Source: Spisula solida (lineage: Eukaryota > Mollusca > Bivalvia > Venerida > Mactridae). From it: a stretch of DNA of 64,000 nucleotides. Each line of letters opens with the position of its first letter. Position 1 is the first letter of the stretch. Below the pieces are notes generated by a model, which did no database searches, had not been told where the DNA came from, and worked only from the letters and a program-made list of their open reading frames with translations. Position numbers and translations under genes: made by a program. This document shows, piece by piece, positions 34,228 through 47,551 of the stretch. Location of the stretch: contig OX365960.1 of the NCBI GenBank assembly GCA_947247005.1, positions 18,441,533 to 18,505,532 on the forward strand, written 5' to 3'.

Positions 34228-37200
34228 TTACTCGTCTTCTTCTGTAGTCCCCATAGAGGTTGCGGTTGTTGTTGTCGTTGAACCTACAAAGTGAACGTCA
34301 TATTTAAATTACGCCATAGACTCAAAAAGGTAAACTTTCTAGATAATGCAAGCGGCTTTCCATACATTTGCTGAAATACTAAGGCGTTGAGCAAATATAA
34401 AAACTTTAAGATAACTGAAATTAAATGAAACAAACACTAGTATGAACCAACATGTTTTTAAATCATTCAGTAAAGTAAAATATTGCCATAATTATCTTGT
34501 ATCGTTCGTCTTGATCCATCAATAGATAAAATACCATAAATATCGGAAAGGGGAAATCAGCGCTCATAAGAAACAGTAAAGCCCGAAATAGTGAACAGTT
34601 ACAAAACACGCGACAACCAACTCCGAGAGCACGCACCTCAGTCAGTCAAACAAGTACCGCAGTTGGATGCCAAAGCGTCATTGACCGTTGCTTTGGTCTA
34701 TTGACGACAAAGCTAATATACTGGGCAACTACGACACACCATCAGGTCACTGACTGCATGACATTTCATATATCGTCGGACAGAAAATGAGCATTATATG
34801 CAAGGCGAAAACATAACGACCCAGAAATTGATCAATAGATCTATGCTGATATATGCCTGGACAATTTTATTACTCCAGTGGACCATCAAACTATGATATA
34901 GATACCAAGAGGTATATAGATGGTTTATAATTCCTTTTAAACTGTTACTCTTACACTTACTTCATTAATGGAGGCTCGAAAGTTACCGCTGTAATTCTTG
35001 ATTACTGCTGCACAATATGGGGTAGCTGTAGTGACACATTGACTGATAAACTATACAAATTCAAGAAAAGAGCAGCACGAATAATTCTGGATAAACCCTA
35101 TGAGGCACCTTCTCACAATTTATTTCAAGAATTAAAATGGATGGGATTTCAAGACCGCATCATCTACAAAAAGGCAATTTTTGTATATAAATCTCTTAAC
35201 AACATTTTTTCAGAATACATGTCTAACCTGTTTAAACCTGTTTAAAGAATTAGACAACCGATCTTTAAGATCACACTCTAACACACACTATATGTACCAA
35301 AACCACGTCTTGAATTCTGTAGAAAATCACTAGCATATTCAGGGCCAGTTATATGGAACAATATACCATTAAATATTCGCCAGTCAACTTCTCTTACAGC
35401 CTTCAAAAGGTCTTACCTATCATGGTTCTACTCTGATTGACAAACCTAATGTAAATGTATTCTGAGATTTTGTGAATACTTTGACTATGTAACATAATAT
35501 ATTTGATACCATGTTACATTTTTATGTAGACTATAGTAAGATTTTTATTACCTGTCGGAGGTCATCTTGCCTATATCACTTACGGGTACGTGCCCGAACA
35601 CTAATTGTCAAATGTAAATGACTCATATGAAAATTACTGTTGTACATTGAACAACTATACCTGTTTCTACATCAGTGGCCAATGTAATAAATATTCAATG
35701 GCAAAGTACCTGCGACAGGTTGAAAAATCGACCTATAGTATTGTTATATTTTGTTCTTGTACTTCTGACTGTTTATTGTTTATGTCATACGATTTCTGTA
35801 CACATGCTTTTGCATAGAGGCTCACAGGGAAGACTGGGCTTGCCCAACTGTGTCGCCTCTTAAAATAAATTGTCGTTATTATTATTATAAGACATTTTCT
35901 TGATGTCTTGACTTATTTCCGGTGCGCATTTCGCCTGGTCCATCGTATGACCACTACCGGTACCATATCAATCCATAATACTTTTTATTTTTATCTTTTC
36001 CGATCCAAATTGTTAATATTTTGTTATCTGTATTTAGAAGTGGGATTGGGCGCCAGTTTTCAAGTGTTCAAGGTCCTCTTTCTTATACAATAATGTGATC
36101 ATACCTTTTTGCGTGTGTGCGAAAGTTCTCTTTTATAAATGCATCGTTTAAACTTTTGACTTCTAATTCTTTCATATAATTCCAAAATTCTCAATCAAAT
36201 TCTAATATAAGACCATAACTTCCTGTGCTTTTATTTGTTTTCATTTCAGAGGCTCTAGTTTTGCTTCTTCGCATGTTATACAGCCATCACATAATTTTGC
36301 ATATGAGCTACTTTTTCGTATGAAATTTAAGCAAATTTACGCACATTATGTCGGACACATATCTAAACAAACTATATTAAATCAGACAGGGAAGGCAGCA
36401 CTCAACTTAACCAGCCGAGAACAGAAAACATTAAAAACACACAAACCACAAGCCCAACTGAACCAACCGAGCACAGGAAACATAAAACACATACAAGACA
36501 CAATGCCCAACTAAACAAGCAAAGATCCGTCCAAATCCAAGCTGTCGAAAAGTATAATAAATTATTAGTTTCAGCAACCAAAAAACTGAATGCCCTAGCT
36601 GAATGACCCAGTTTTCACAGGAAAACGACTATAATGCCTAGTTTTAGCTGTCAGAAATCCTAAAACGAAGAAATGCCCGGCACACTGCCAACCAAGAAAA
36701 TTAATCATGCCTAGTCCCATGTATTGAATAAGATTGTTTACAGGTTCAGTGCATAAATTCTCTACCTTGCCAATACCCCGTTTTAACGTGCACTCTCGAA
36801 TATGCTTTACCCATAATATTGCGATCTAAATGATATGTGACGTTGTTACCTTAAGTCCAAAGTTACTATGTTTGTGTACACCGCATCGCCGTCGTGCGAC
36901 GTCACGATGGTTGTAGCATGACTATCTAGAGCCCTTTGTTTTAACAAGTTCAACGTCACCACAATAGAAGACCAACTTGATTGAATAATCCAATTTGCAT
37001 TAGTTTTTGGTGTACGTCCCACGCCATTTCCAGTGACAAAAATCATCGAGGAAAAAATATTTTCTAGGGTATATTTGAGGCGCAATTCTTCTTCAAAAGT
37101 AGTACGTTTTTTGGTATTTTCTCAAATTCACAAATGCCTCAGTGTGGCTACGGGTTTGACGTCAAAAAATGGTTGGTGTGTTGGTGCACTGAACCGTATA

Positions 37201-40200
37201 AACATTCTTATTTTGTTATTACTTACCGTCATGCATTACGTAGTATTTGGATGAGGGAACAGTAGAATGAAGGCTCGGCATCGTTAACAACTGGTCCAAT
37301 AATACGCATGTTTTTGTTGGACCTTGTACGGTAAAAAAAGCCACACAACTCCCATGGTTAAAGCAATGTTCGGCACACTTTATGGCACTGCACTGGAATG
37401 TCATGACGCCTGGTTCCATTCGATTGTCGAAGCTTGCATCTCTGTCCCATGTAGAGAATTCAACGGCGGAAGCTGGCGGAGAAAATATTGGAGAATATTA
37501 TAGACAAAAAACACTGTAGTTACGGACAAAACGTGGCCGTTAAGAAAAAACCCGCGGCCAAATTACATAAGTAAAGTTCCTTTGTTTTCTTAATACATGT
37601 AGATCGTATTCGTATTCCTTCTATAATTGTACTTTTGCAAAAAAGTATAATTGTTATACAATTATCAATACGCAAAGTGTTTTCATAATGACCTTGTTAT
37701 TTGACTTCAGACAGTCATATTAGCCATACTGATTATAAAAAACTCTTAATTCTAATGACATTATAATATTCATTGCATTCTTGCTACATTGCAAATACAT
37801 TTGAGCCAGTCTCCAGGAAAACCTGCTATTTTGACAAAAATATTGACTTTAAGATTTTCTATAGTATTACAGGATAATGTTAAATAAGCAAATTACAAAA
37901 GAAATTATGTTAATATCTTGAGTTTTAAGGAAATTACAGCTGTTTTTGTAGAGTCCCTATTCGGAGCTTTTTGTGTGACGTCGGAAACGTCATTCAAACG
38001 TTATTCGACGTAACTGAAATAAGTATTTCATTATTACACCATTTGATCAATTTTTGACATAAACTGTTTAAAATAGTACCAAATTCTATAATTATGTTTC
38101 ACTTTTCAAAATATATATCAAAATCGAAATTGTTTGCATTCAGAGAAAGGCTACTTCTGTTTTAAACAACTAAATCCTTGTTGTTCTCAATCGCAGTCCT
38201 TTTTTGAAATTGGTCACCATAGCAACGAAGTATGTGTTTTCGACATAATTCATAGGAAATTTAAAGCTAAGGTAAAGTATTATATGGGTCAATTACTTAA
38301 AATAGAATCAATAGATATGTATTTTTCTTATTTTAGAGCTTTATCAAAATCTTGATTCATATAGTAATTACATAATGTCATTATAGCAGGTTTTCCTGGA
38401 GACTGGCTCATTTGTAAGTTCAAATTCCAATACCCTTCCAGACGCAGACGTCACTGCCTAGCAACCCACACAAGATGTAGACACAGGTCGCACTTGTAAT
38501 CATTTGTATATTCATGCAGTTTCACCTAGAACAGACATCGACTTCTATTGAATTCATTTTTATTATGATTCCACACACTGCCGGCATCACCCAGTAAAAC
38601 AACTATTATAAAATATTCAAAGCAAATCGGTCATCAGCCATGCTCGCGTGATTTGACACCATTTGTTGTTCGATGTGTCGTGCTTTAAAAGAAACAGTAA
38701 AATGATTGGTGAGTTTAACTACAAAATAATTCAAGAACATTGGCGATCAATCGAAGCTATTAAACAGTTAACTGGTACAAAAATTATATTTGATTAATTT
38801 AGTCATCGCCATCCAATATGTATTCGATGTATTGGCGAATGCTTCGATCGAAATATTATCGATGACGTCCTACAACACAATCATACGAATTCTGCTACGA
38901 CACTTGCACCGATCCACGTTAGATCATTATCAGTCTGGCTATTATACACGGTGGGGAAACCACGTGACCAAAAGCGCTTCAGTGCACGATTTTCGACCCA
39001 AAATAACGTCGACTCAGGTAGGTTTTTTCACTCTAACTTCTTTGATACACCATTGTTTTTAGCCAGATAGCGCGCATAAACCCCGCGATTGAAAGCGGTT
39101 TCATTGGCTTTATAGATATTGATGCAATTATATTTACGTTTTTACGTAATCCTTGCCCAACCGATTCCAACTTAGTGAAATGTTTAGATAACGTACACTT
39201 CAGTTCGCAAATTATGCATCTAGCACAGCTTCTATGGCAAATATTCTGTCAAATGATGGATTAATCGGAAGCTAGTTAATATTCTAAGCAGTGTGTGAAA
39301 TATAAAATATGTCTCTTAAGAAACTTTGGAAATATCATCACACGAAGGGTGTGGTAACGTACACTTTGCCATATTTCTTAAGGTGACGTTCACGCGATCT
39401 TTCATAAGGTAACGGGCACTTACAAATTCATTTTTATAATTGAAATATATAGGGTTAAGTAAAGTTAATTTTATAGTTAAAATCTGTTTAGTGTCATTTC
39501 AGTTGAATTTTCTGGCCCTGCCGTTGACGTCTATGTCTCTCTATATCACTAAATTGAACTTACTTACTTACCTACTGCCCGTTATGCCCTCTGGCATGTA
39601 GGACAGCCAGCACTGATTGTCCTTTAATATAAAGAGGGTCTTACATGAGTGTCTTTCCATATTGAATTTATTAAACGAGTTGAATAAAATGATAAAATCC
39701 GAGGCTCTGCCAAGCATTTTATCATTTTTATTCAACGAGTTTAATTAATTCAATAAGGAATGACACGAATGTAAGATTCTTTTAATCATACAAACTAAAT
39801 ACACAGTAAAAGATTGTCCGTGCGACAACGTCGCATTAACGTGCGATGACGTCGCGTTAAATGATATGACGTCATTTCCAACGTCGCCATATTGTTTTAT
39901 TGACGTTGGATTAAATAAGATACGTATTTTTTCAATAATTTCCATGATTTGAATCAGGCTTATATGCCGAAACGTAATGAAAAAATATGTTAGGACTCAA
40001 AAGTTTTGTAATTTGAATACTTCTAATTTCAACCATTCACCCTCTTTCGACTCCGTAAATTTCTAAACCGGAAATAACTTTTTCTAAAACGATTAGTACC
40101 GACTCGAAACTCTGAAGAACATAGGCACGTGCGTGTTACCGGTATGGGTATTTCATCCCCTAATAATTGTTCAATGATATTCCGGATAGTGAAAATTTGG

Positions 40201-43200
40201 TCTATGCAGCCACTTCCCTTCCTAAAGCCCGGTTGTTCTTCTCTTAGGTTGTTGTTGCTAGCTGTTTCCATTCTGAGAAGTTGGACCTTACAGAAGACTT
40301 TACTTGGTGTTGACAAAAGCGTAATCCCTCGCCAATTGTCACAGACCTTGAGATCACCTTTCTTTGGTAGTTTGACGATGTTACCTTTTGACCAGTCATC
40401 GGGGATGATTTCATTTTCTCATACAGCTTTAAATAAAGTGTATAATATTATCGTAGAAGTGGTGGTGTCAGCTTTAAGAAGTTCTGCGTATATCTGGTCA
40501 ATTCCAATAGCTTTGTCGTTTTTGAATGACTTGATGACGTTCAGTATTCAAGCTTCTGCTGGGACACTTGTATCTACATCTAGCATTGTGCCTGGTGGTA
40601 AAATGCTAGCTGGCTTGTCTGGACCTGGATGATTTAAAACTTTTTTGAAGTGCTCTACCCATCTGTTTGCCCGTTCTTTTAAAGATGTTAGGGTGTTTCC
40701 TTGTTTGCCCTTTACATTTGATGGTGAAACGTTGGTGTTACCACGGAGACGTTTGGTAATTTTGTATACATCACTCATTTCTCATCTTGCTGCTGCCGAC
40801 TCGGCTTCACTAGCTTGTTGTTCAAAGAATTGTTTCTTGTTGTTTTTTGCACTCTTCTTAACATCTTTGTCTACGCTCCTGTAGTCTATTTGTATCTTTT
40901 CTTGCAGTCTTGTGGATCTGGTGGATAGGAGTTTCTTTTTAAGTTGTTTTCGTTTGTTTGTTTGTTTGTTTATATGTTCCCAAGAATTAGGAGTGAGCCA
41001 TTCTTTATTTCTCTTCTGTTTGAAGTATTAAAAGCTACAAATCCTAATGTCATATTCCTACTTCTAAATACATAAATTATAAACGAACCGGATAGGGTAC
41101 GAATAGCGCTAACGAATCGGATGGGGGACGAATTGTAAATGCACGTATAAGAAAATTCTTAGCTCCGCAAGAAAGTGGCCGGTGGCAAAATGACGAATAC
41201 TGATCATGTATGACATTTGAAAGATTATTTAAATTTTTAAAAATATTACTGTTGACGGATTTGGACCTTATAATCAGACCTAGAACAATTTTCTAGTTAT
41301 TTATTCAGAAATACGAAACTAGGAACAGGAACCCAGCAGAAACAGAAGGACACGAAATGTCCAAAAAAGATGAATGCATGGAAATGATAAGGTACCAAAT
41401 ACGAGTACAAATGTACAAGAACATCTAAAACTAAAATATGCAACCAGATAGTGATAAAACTAGGTCATTCCGGAGCGATCACATTTTCTAACAGTTATAA
41501 CTACAAATTTTGCGTTACTAGTATAATTTTTATTTTCCGTTTGTCGCAGCAGTCTGATAAAACTTCGAAAGCAAATGTAAATGTCACTAGGTTATGAAAT
41601 TTATAATAACATGGTCCTCTATAACAAGAGGCATAAATTATACATTAACTAAATCAGTTCATTTTGCATCTTTTAAACAAATACACATTCATTGACATTA
41701 ACCAAAATAGGAAATAAAAATGGGCACCAATTTTGCACGCTTCGATAACCTCATTGACAAATATATAGCGTGACAAATCCCATTGTACGAGTACATTGAT
41801 TCGACCCTTTTAATATTACCTTGTGCGCTAAATGTTATCAACTTGTTTAATAAGATATCGCAAAAAGATAGTAAAACATCGGACATTAAGGCATTACTCA
41901 ACTGAAACAGACCACAGAAAACATAAAAACAACAGACCGCAATTGGACAGCAAAATACCCAACACACTAATGAACGAGAAAATGAACTTAACCGATGAAA
42001 GTCCAAGTTTCAGGTGTCAAGTTTTTAAGTCCTGTTAGATAACCTTCTTAACACATCTTTGAATTATGTTACCTTGAAACAAACCCACTCACCTAGGATT
42101 TTATCATAAAACACAAATTTTAATTCTAAGAAGTGTTTTATCTTCTTCTGGAAACTGTTAAAACCACAGGTAACTGTATCATTACTAAAGAGTAAATAAA
42201 AAATATTTTTTTATAAAATTTATAATATCTTAGAAAGGTTTATAACACGGGAAATTGACCACCCGGTCACTGAGGTGCAGTTTGTTTTTAATTAACATTT
42301 CATTAATACTGTTATTTTTAATATTTGTATATAATAAGAAACCAGACTAGAGAGATTCGTCTTTAATTTGATATCAATATTTTAAAAATCGTCCATGAAT
42401 AAGAATTAAATCCATAGGGCGTGAAATCACTGTCCTTTTTCTTGTTCAGAATAGCATTATCGTTTCTGTTGAATGCACCTCAGTGACTGACTGGACACCG
42501 TGGTGTACATTTCATGGTATAACTTTTTAACTGGTTGATCAATTACGATGGTATTTTGCATGGAGGTAGTTTAAACAATGTTGTCTATGAATGTAATTAC
42601 TTTATGAAGATATCGAAAGCCAATTCTTGTGTTTGTTACCATGCAAAGCTGACCACTTAAGTACAGATGTACCTTCCTAAGATAACATAAATGTTGTATA
42701 AGAAACTTTTTATCAATGATACAGTTACCTGTGGTTAAAACTGTGTAGCTTTTCATTAAAAGCTATTCGCTCAAATTCAATATAAAATACATTGCTAAGT
42801 TATGAAATTTATTCTCCAGGTTTTCGGGACAAACTATTAAATTAAATCGAACGTTTGCAATGCTAATATACCTGTGACATTTGAGCCAGTCGCCAGGAAA
42901 ACCTGCTATATTGACATTATGTAATTACTGCATGTAACAAGCTTTCAAATTAGAAAAAAATGACATATCAATAGATTCAAGTTTAAGTCATTTATCCATA
43001 TATTGCTTTAAAATTGATTATGAAAAATGTCGAAATCATTTACTTTGTTGCTATGGTAACCAATTTCAGAAAAGTACTCTGATTGAGAAAAACGAGGAGT
43101 TAGTTGTTTAAAACAGTAGTAGTCTTTCTCTAAATGTGAAAATTTACAATTTGGATGTATATTTTAAAACTTAAAACATCATTCTAAAAAACTTGATACA

Positions 43201-45890
43201 ATTTTGACCAGTTTACGTCAAGAATTGATCAAATGCAGTATTTATAAAGTACTTGTTACAACGACGTCGAATAACGTTTGAATGACGCTTGCGACGTCAG
43301 GCAAAAAGGGTCTGAATAGGGCCTCAACTAAACAGTTGTAACTTCCTTAAAAAACATGTTATTAACAACATTTCTTATGCATTTTGCTTCATTAAGATTA
43401 CCCTTTTAGATAATAAAAAATCTCAAAATCAAATGTTTTGTCACAATAGCAGGTTTTCCTGGAGACTGGCTCATTTATATAGCACCCGTGAATATACGAG
43501 CTCATCCATCGTCCAATTAGAGTATTTGTTATTTTAATCAGTCTTACAGTAAAATAAAGAAATTGCACGAAGATCAATTAGCACCTGGTCAATTGATATG
43601 TACTACACATACCTTTTACAAGATCGTATCCAAACAGTATCAAGGAAATGAGATGAACATCCATCTTAGCTTAATTCTTAGAAAACTTGTTGAAACAATT
43701 TACTACCGACACTCGAAGAAACCGGTCTTGATAAAGTCCCTTCCTTTCCTGACCGCGAGTGGCCGGATTTGGTTTTGATTTATCTATTAGCCACTGGTTG
43801 TTCTTATGTAATCGATACGTCCGTATTTTCATACACTGGTTTTAATTTCCCTAATGTCTTATCTTTCCGTAGATCAGATAGGCATCATTGAACGACAAAA
43901 TCTGAAAGGAATATGTTTAATGTGCAATTGAATCTACCGGCAGTATGTCGATAAGTCTAAGCAGTATTGACATACCACGTGGTATATTACCTGAAATTGG
44001 ACGAAGAACGCAATTAAAAAACTGTGAACAAAAGTTCGAAGTATTTTATTCTTTAACCGTTTGTAACGAGACATCGTCGACGCTCAAGCCGAGCAAAATC
44101 AATGCTATTAATGCAACTGCGCTCGCCCAAGTAGACCGTACATCTTCGTGAACTTCGAAGACGATACAACGCGTGGTTGTAACAATGTACCATTTATAGG
44201 TGGTGCAGTGTGTTCGAACTTAAACGGGAACCGTTTTAAACATATTAAACTCTATCAGGAAAACTCGGGTTTGTATGTTTTTATCGGTCTTTCAGCGTGG
44301 ACATTCTGCTTTTTGATTGCTGAAACTAGCTCATTCAGCTTTTATGACAGCTGGGACTATCGCGGATCATGTTCTCGCTGGGCTGTGTTTAAGGCATTGT
44401 ATTGTGCCTTGTATGTTTTGTTAGGTCATTCAACGTGGGCATTCAGCTTTTTGATTTCTGAAACTATTCATTCAGCCTTTTGACAGCTGTGACTTGGGCA
44501 GATCATATTCTCGTTCGGTTGTGTATTGGGCATTGTATCCTGTATGCTTTTATGTGCTCTGTGCTCGGCTGGCTAAGTTGAGTGCCACCTTCCCTGTCCG
44601 ACTTAATAATATATTTTTAGCTGGAAGTAAATGGACACGATATGAAATTGTGAAGCACATTCCATATATCAAAGGTGTTGTGGTGCAGTGGGTAATTGCA
44701 CACTTCCTTCAAGTTTAAGTTTTATAGTTGTAGGTTCGATCCCAACCATTTTTTTATTACATATATCCAAGTTTTAAACTTCATAAAGTGTTATATCATA
44801 TGTTGGAATATGCAGTAGTTACTGCTTTAATGGAATGACATTTCAATTAATATTTCTTTATACTGTAGTGAATATATAATATAAATGTATGGTTATTGTA
44901 TTGTAGATAAACATACTATAATTGAAAAGATACAACTTGGTAGATTAAAAATGAATAGATTACAGACAAACAAATCTACATACATAATTGTACGAGTATA
45001 TTATTGTAATATTAGCTACAAATAAAAATGAAGGCGATTGTAAAAAGATGAAAAATTAAAAGTTATAAAATGATGGGTGTTGACCTAGTGGCGAGATTGC
45101 ACAAAAACTAAACACAATCGCTGGAATAATATCGACTTATCCACTCGACTGACCAGATAATCTGATTGGTTTTATTATAGAAACCATAAGAAACATAAGC
45201 TCCTCCTATTCTCTTTAATGGGATAGTTGCTCATTTGCATTACTTATTGAACTGACAGTACCTCGTATCAGTAAGGAAAACAATTCATAGTACACACGTG
45301 CTAATAGCAGACACCGCTTATAACATGTGACTGTCCATTTGACCATTAAATGAGTTTTTTTTGCACTAATTACCAATGCGCTGACAAACCAATACAGAGA
45401 CACGCAAACCACACAACTCCTTTCCCGTACTATCCAAGGTGGTCACCACACTTAATCCACAGCCTAATGCGTTCTGCGCCATCATTCTCGATCCGGATCA
45501 TTTAACCATTCTCCTGACGTTTTAGTACGATTAAATTGATCACTGCACGCCTCTTCTGCAACACTGATTTAGCTTGTTGTATACCAACATCCTAGTTATC
45601 ACCGCACAGACTTGCCGCAAAACCGGGTGTTGCTTGTTGTAGTAAAATTTAGTAACAACTGGGATTCTTTTAGTGGTTTTAGGTTTCCTATTCTGTGAGC
45701 TCTATCTCTCACTATATCCACGTTTACGTCTGACCATTATTTCATGAATTAATTGAGTATGAATTTGTTCATGAATAATCGAATTCGTTTTCTATTTTCC
45801 TACCTGAAAATTACACATGTACATGTACTCACTTTTTCCGAAATTGTTACCAAGTAGCAATAAAACGAAAACTGCCAGTTTAATTTCCAT
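34228..45890 (-). CDS. Small secreted PAN/apple-like protein, 3 exons, 119 aa
   Basis: Minus-strand exons 45890-45833, 37472-37227 and 34283-34228 total 360 nt including TAA, with GT/AG splice sites and phase-1 junctions. Exon 1 encodes a signal peptide (MEIKLAVFVLLLLGNN). Exon 2 carries FSTWDRDASFDNRM, then CSAIKCAEHC, SCVAFF, KTCVLLD and SSKYYVMHDG. The spacing of these cysteines resembles PAN/apple domains. Exon 3 encodes a Thr-rich tail ending GTTEEDE. The 8.4-kb first intron and 2.9-kb second intron are full of transposon remnants. A closely related exon on the other strand at 62021-62269 supports exon 2. Pairing of exon 1 with exon 2 across 8.4 kb rests on phase and signal peptide and needs transcript support. 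An extracellular lectin-like or recognition role is inference. Confidence 0.7.
34960..35890 (+). pseudogene. 5'-truncated LINE remnant (non-LTR retrotransposon 3' end)
   Basis: The frame at about 34995-35245 reads VTAVILDYCCTIWGSCS, then FKKRAARIILDKPYEAPS and FQELKWMGFQDRIIYKKAIF. This is the post-RT region typical of CR1/Jockey-type ORF2. After a frame break, VPKPRLEFCRKSLAYSGPVI and NNIPLNIRQ continue the same protein. The 3' end at about 35865-35890 is AATAAATTGTCG plus a TTA-type microsatellite. It lies in intron 2 of the PAN-like gene, antisense to it. Broken. Confidence 0.8.
36376..36660 (-). repeat. Family-A repeat copy (minus orientation)
   Basis: Includes GACAGGGAAGGCAGCACTCA (complement of the family 3' end), ACCAGCCGAGAACAGAAAAC and CCGTCCAAATCCAAGCTGTC. 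The inner part extends to GTTTTAGCTGTCAGAAATCC. This is the longest family-A copy seen. Confidence 0.75.
37802..38410. mobile_element. Non-autonomous TIR element (609 bp), copy 1
   Basis: TIRs 37802-37829 and 38383-38410 are a perfect 28-bp inverted pair (outer bases TGAGCCAGTCTCCAGGAAAA). Flanks are CATT before and TTTG after. A second copy lies inverted at 42882-43473. The body is noncoding. Confidence 0.9.
39545..40985 (-). pseudogene. RTE-like non-LTR retrotransposon remnant
   Basis: Read on the minus strand from about 40985, conceptual translation gives GNTNVSPSNVKGKQGNT, NRWVEHFKKVLNHP, DDWSKGNIVKLPKKGDL, NWRGITLLSTPSKVFCK, REEQPGFRKGSGCIDQIF and TIRNIIEQ. These are reverse-transcriptase motifs. 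In-frame stops interrupt it and coding sequence ends near 40130. At 39545-39640 a CCAGAGGGCATAACGGGCAG block is followed by TAAGTAAGTAAG, a tail style seen in RTE elements. The two parts are separated by unrelated sequence with a foldback. Confidence 0.75.
39640..39775. repeat. Foldback element within the RTE remnant
   Basis: Arms 39640-39698 and 39716-39775 are imperfect reverse complements (about 85-90% by eye) around a CGAGGCTCTGCCAAGC loop. Confidence 0.75.
41855..42000 (-). repeat. Diverged family-A repeat copy (minus orientation)
   Basis: ACTCAACTGAAACAGACCAC and GAAAACATAAAAACAACAGA resemble the complement of family A. The open frame over it encodes only repeat. Confidence 0.45.
42882..43473. 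mobile_element. Non-autonomous TIR element (592 bp), copy 2, inverted
   Basis: TIRs 42882-42909 and 43446-43473 match with one mismatch and equal those of copy 1. The body matches copy 1 in reverse complement, for example the CGAATAACGTTTGAATGACG region. Flanks are CATT and TTTA. The pair lies in intron 1 of the PAN-like gene. Confidence 0.9.
44270..44625 (+). repeat. Family-A repeat copy
   Basis: Contains ATTCAGCTTTTTGATTTCTG, GACTTGGGCAGATCATATTC and the 3' end AGTGCCACCTTCCCTGTCCG, then AATATATTTTTAG. Confidence 0.75.
44674..44750 (+). repeat. tRNA-like SINE head
   Basis: TGTGGTGCAGTGGGTAATTG (A-box) and AGGTTCGATCCC (B-box, 44732-44743) have tRNA spacing. The anticodon region is extended and AT-rich. 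It resembles the fragment at 6259-6340. Confidence 0.45.
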
Positions 45891-45952
45891 CTTAGCTTTT
45901 AGAAGTACATCCATTGACTACAGAGAATGTGGAACTTTCTGTATTTAATGTA

Positions 45953-46965
45953 CAAGGGGTGATCCAGAATTACGTGGACTTTTGCTTTAGAAAGTTTATT
46001 TTAGGTCAGATCGGTATGAAAGTTGCACACGAGCGACTTTTATCTATTATTGACATAAAATGTAACACATATTGAAAACAATTCTTTGCATCAACGGTTA
46101 TACGCTACCATGGCAACATATAAATGATTTCGCGGATCAACACAGATTTTTTCAGTAAAACGTGTTACGTTATTGCTGATTGTTACTGAGTTTCTTCATT
46201 TACAAATTAAGAAATATGGCATCATGTTGTCTAATATTGTATCGACAACTGAGAGAAATTTCAAAGTACAATTCGATGTATTCGTCATATTATGAATATA
46301 AATGTTCCTGTTGCCAAATAATAACTAACGTCAATATTGACGTCACAAAATTTCTTTTACACTCGCATAACCATGTAATTCTTGGTACAGCTAGGGAACA
46401 CCCCAATGTAGACGAAAGAAATGTTGGAGAAATAAAGTATTAGACATATTGTATCACACCCACTTGTTTTTAAATGGCATAAACGTTTAAAAGAAGACCC
46501 GAATGACGTGAGAGGTCATGCGGGTAGAGGTAAAAACCCGACGTTGACTGGATCGGCGCTTACGTTGGTCAGAATCAACCATTCGTGACATTAGTGGAAA
46601 AATATTATCTTGCAGGACTGGTACAGGTACAGTTAAGTAAATATTGATAGGATGATTAGACATGCATACAATAAGAGCATAATGGGTGAAGGAAAATAAA
46701 GAACAGTTGATTAACAGTGTTCAAAAGCATCATGTAATGATACAGGCGTGAGGGCGACGTCGTACGTCATTTCTGAGCTGCCCCGCGATTCATAACTATA
46801 CCCTCTTACAGACGCTGTATTTACGTTATTTATCACCAAATCAACATGAAATCCGGTATACTTGTGCAGTAAGTATCAATATTAGATTGTTCACAGATTT
46901 GTAAATGTAAGTATAGCGGTTTTTGAATTAGAGCAAAAGTCCACGTAATTCTGGATCACCCCTCG
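45953..46965 (+). mobile_element. Decayed mariner-type element with TA target duplication
   Basis: TIRs 45953-45986 and 46932-46965 (34 bp, one mismatch, starting CAAGGGGTGATCCAGAATTA) are flanked by TA on both sides. Near 46475-46530 a frame reads WHKRFKEDPNDVRG, matching the N-terminal transposase segment of mariner elements. The rest is shifted and shortened; at 1013 bp it cannot encode a full transposase. It ends 62 bp upstream of the PAN-like gene's ATG. Confidence 0.88.
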
Positions 46966-47119
46966 TACTATTAACTTTACTACAGAATCAATTGCTAAAC
47001 ATGCAATCACGTTAAAACCGCGAGAAAATACCGTATTTGTTTTAAAAACCCGCAAGTGCGCTTATATATGGATATATTTATTTCTACATACAAAGTACAA
47101 TATACAAGACAAAAATATA

Positions 47120-47400
47120 TCAAAAAGATTAATATTAAGTCAGACAGGAAAGCAGCACTCAACTTAATCAGCCGAGCACAGAAAACATTAAAAACACACA
47201 AAGCACAGTGCCAAACTGAACAAACCGAGCACAGGAAACATAAAACACATACAAGGCACAAGGCCATACTAAACAAGCAAAGATCCGCCCAAGTCCGAGC
47301 TGTCGAAAAGTATGATAGTTATTAGTATCAGCAACCAAATGACTGATCGCCCTAGGTAAATGACCAAGTTTACACAGTAAAACCACTATAAGTGTTAGCT
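47120..47400 (-). repeat. Family-A repeat copy (minus orientation)
   Basis: Includes GTCAGACAGGAAAGCAGCAC, TCAGCCGAGCACAGAAAAC, AAGTCCGAGCTGTCGAAAAG and TAGCTGTCAGAAAC. Confidence 0.75.
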
Positions 47401-47430
47401 GTCAGAAACTATATCATCAATATAATCATA

Positions 47431-47492
47431 AGAAGCAACAGCACCAACAATACAATCATCAACAGCAACATCACCAACAATACAATCATACA
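47431..47492. repeat. Short AAC-rich tandem repeat
   Basis: About 2.5 units of AGCAACATCACCAACAATAC followed by AATCAT. Confidence 0.55.
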
Positions 47493-47551
47493 TTAAAAAT
47501 ATAAACAGGCGTGCATGTAATAACAATGTCATGGCAATCAGCACGGATGAC

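Noticed and set aside
38790..39062. 90-codon open frame as a gene
   Set aside because: No domain, no supporting splice partner, surrounded by repeats; length is compatible with chance.
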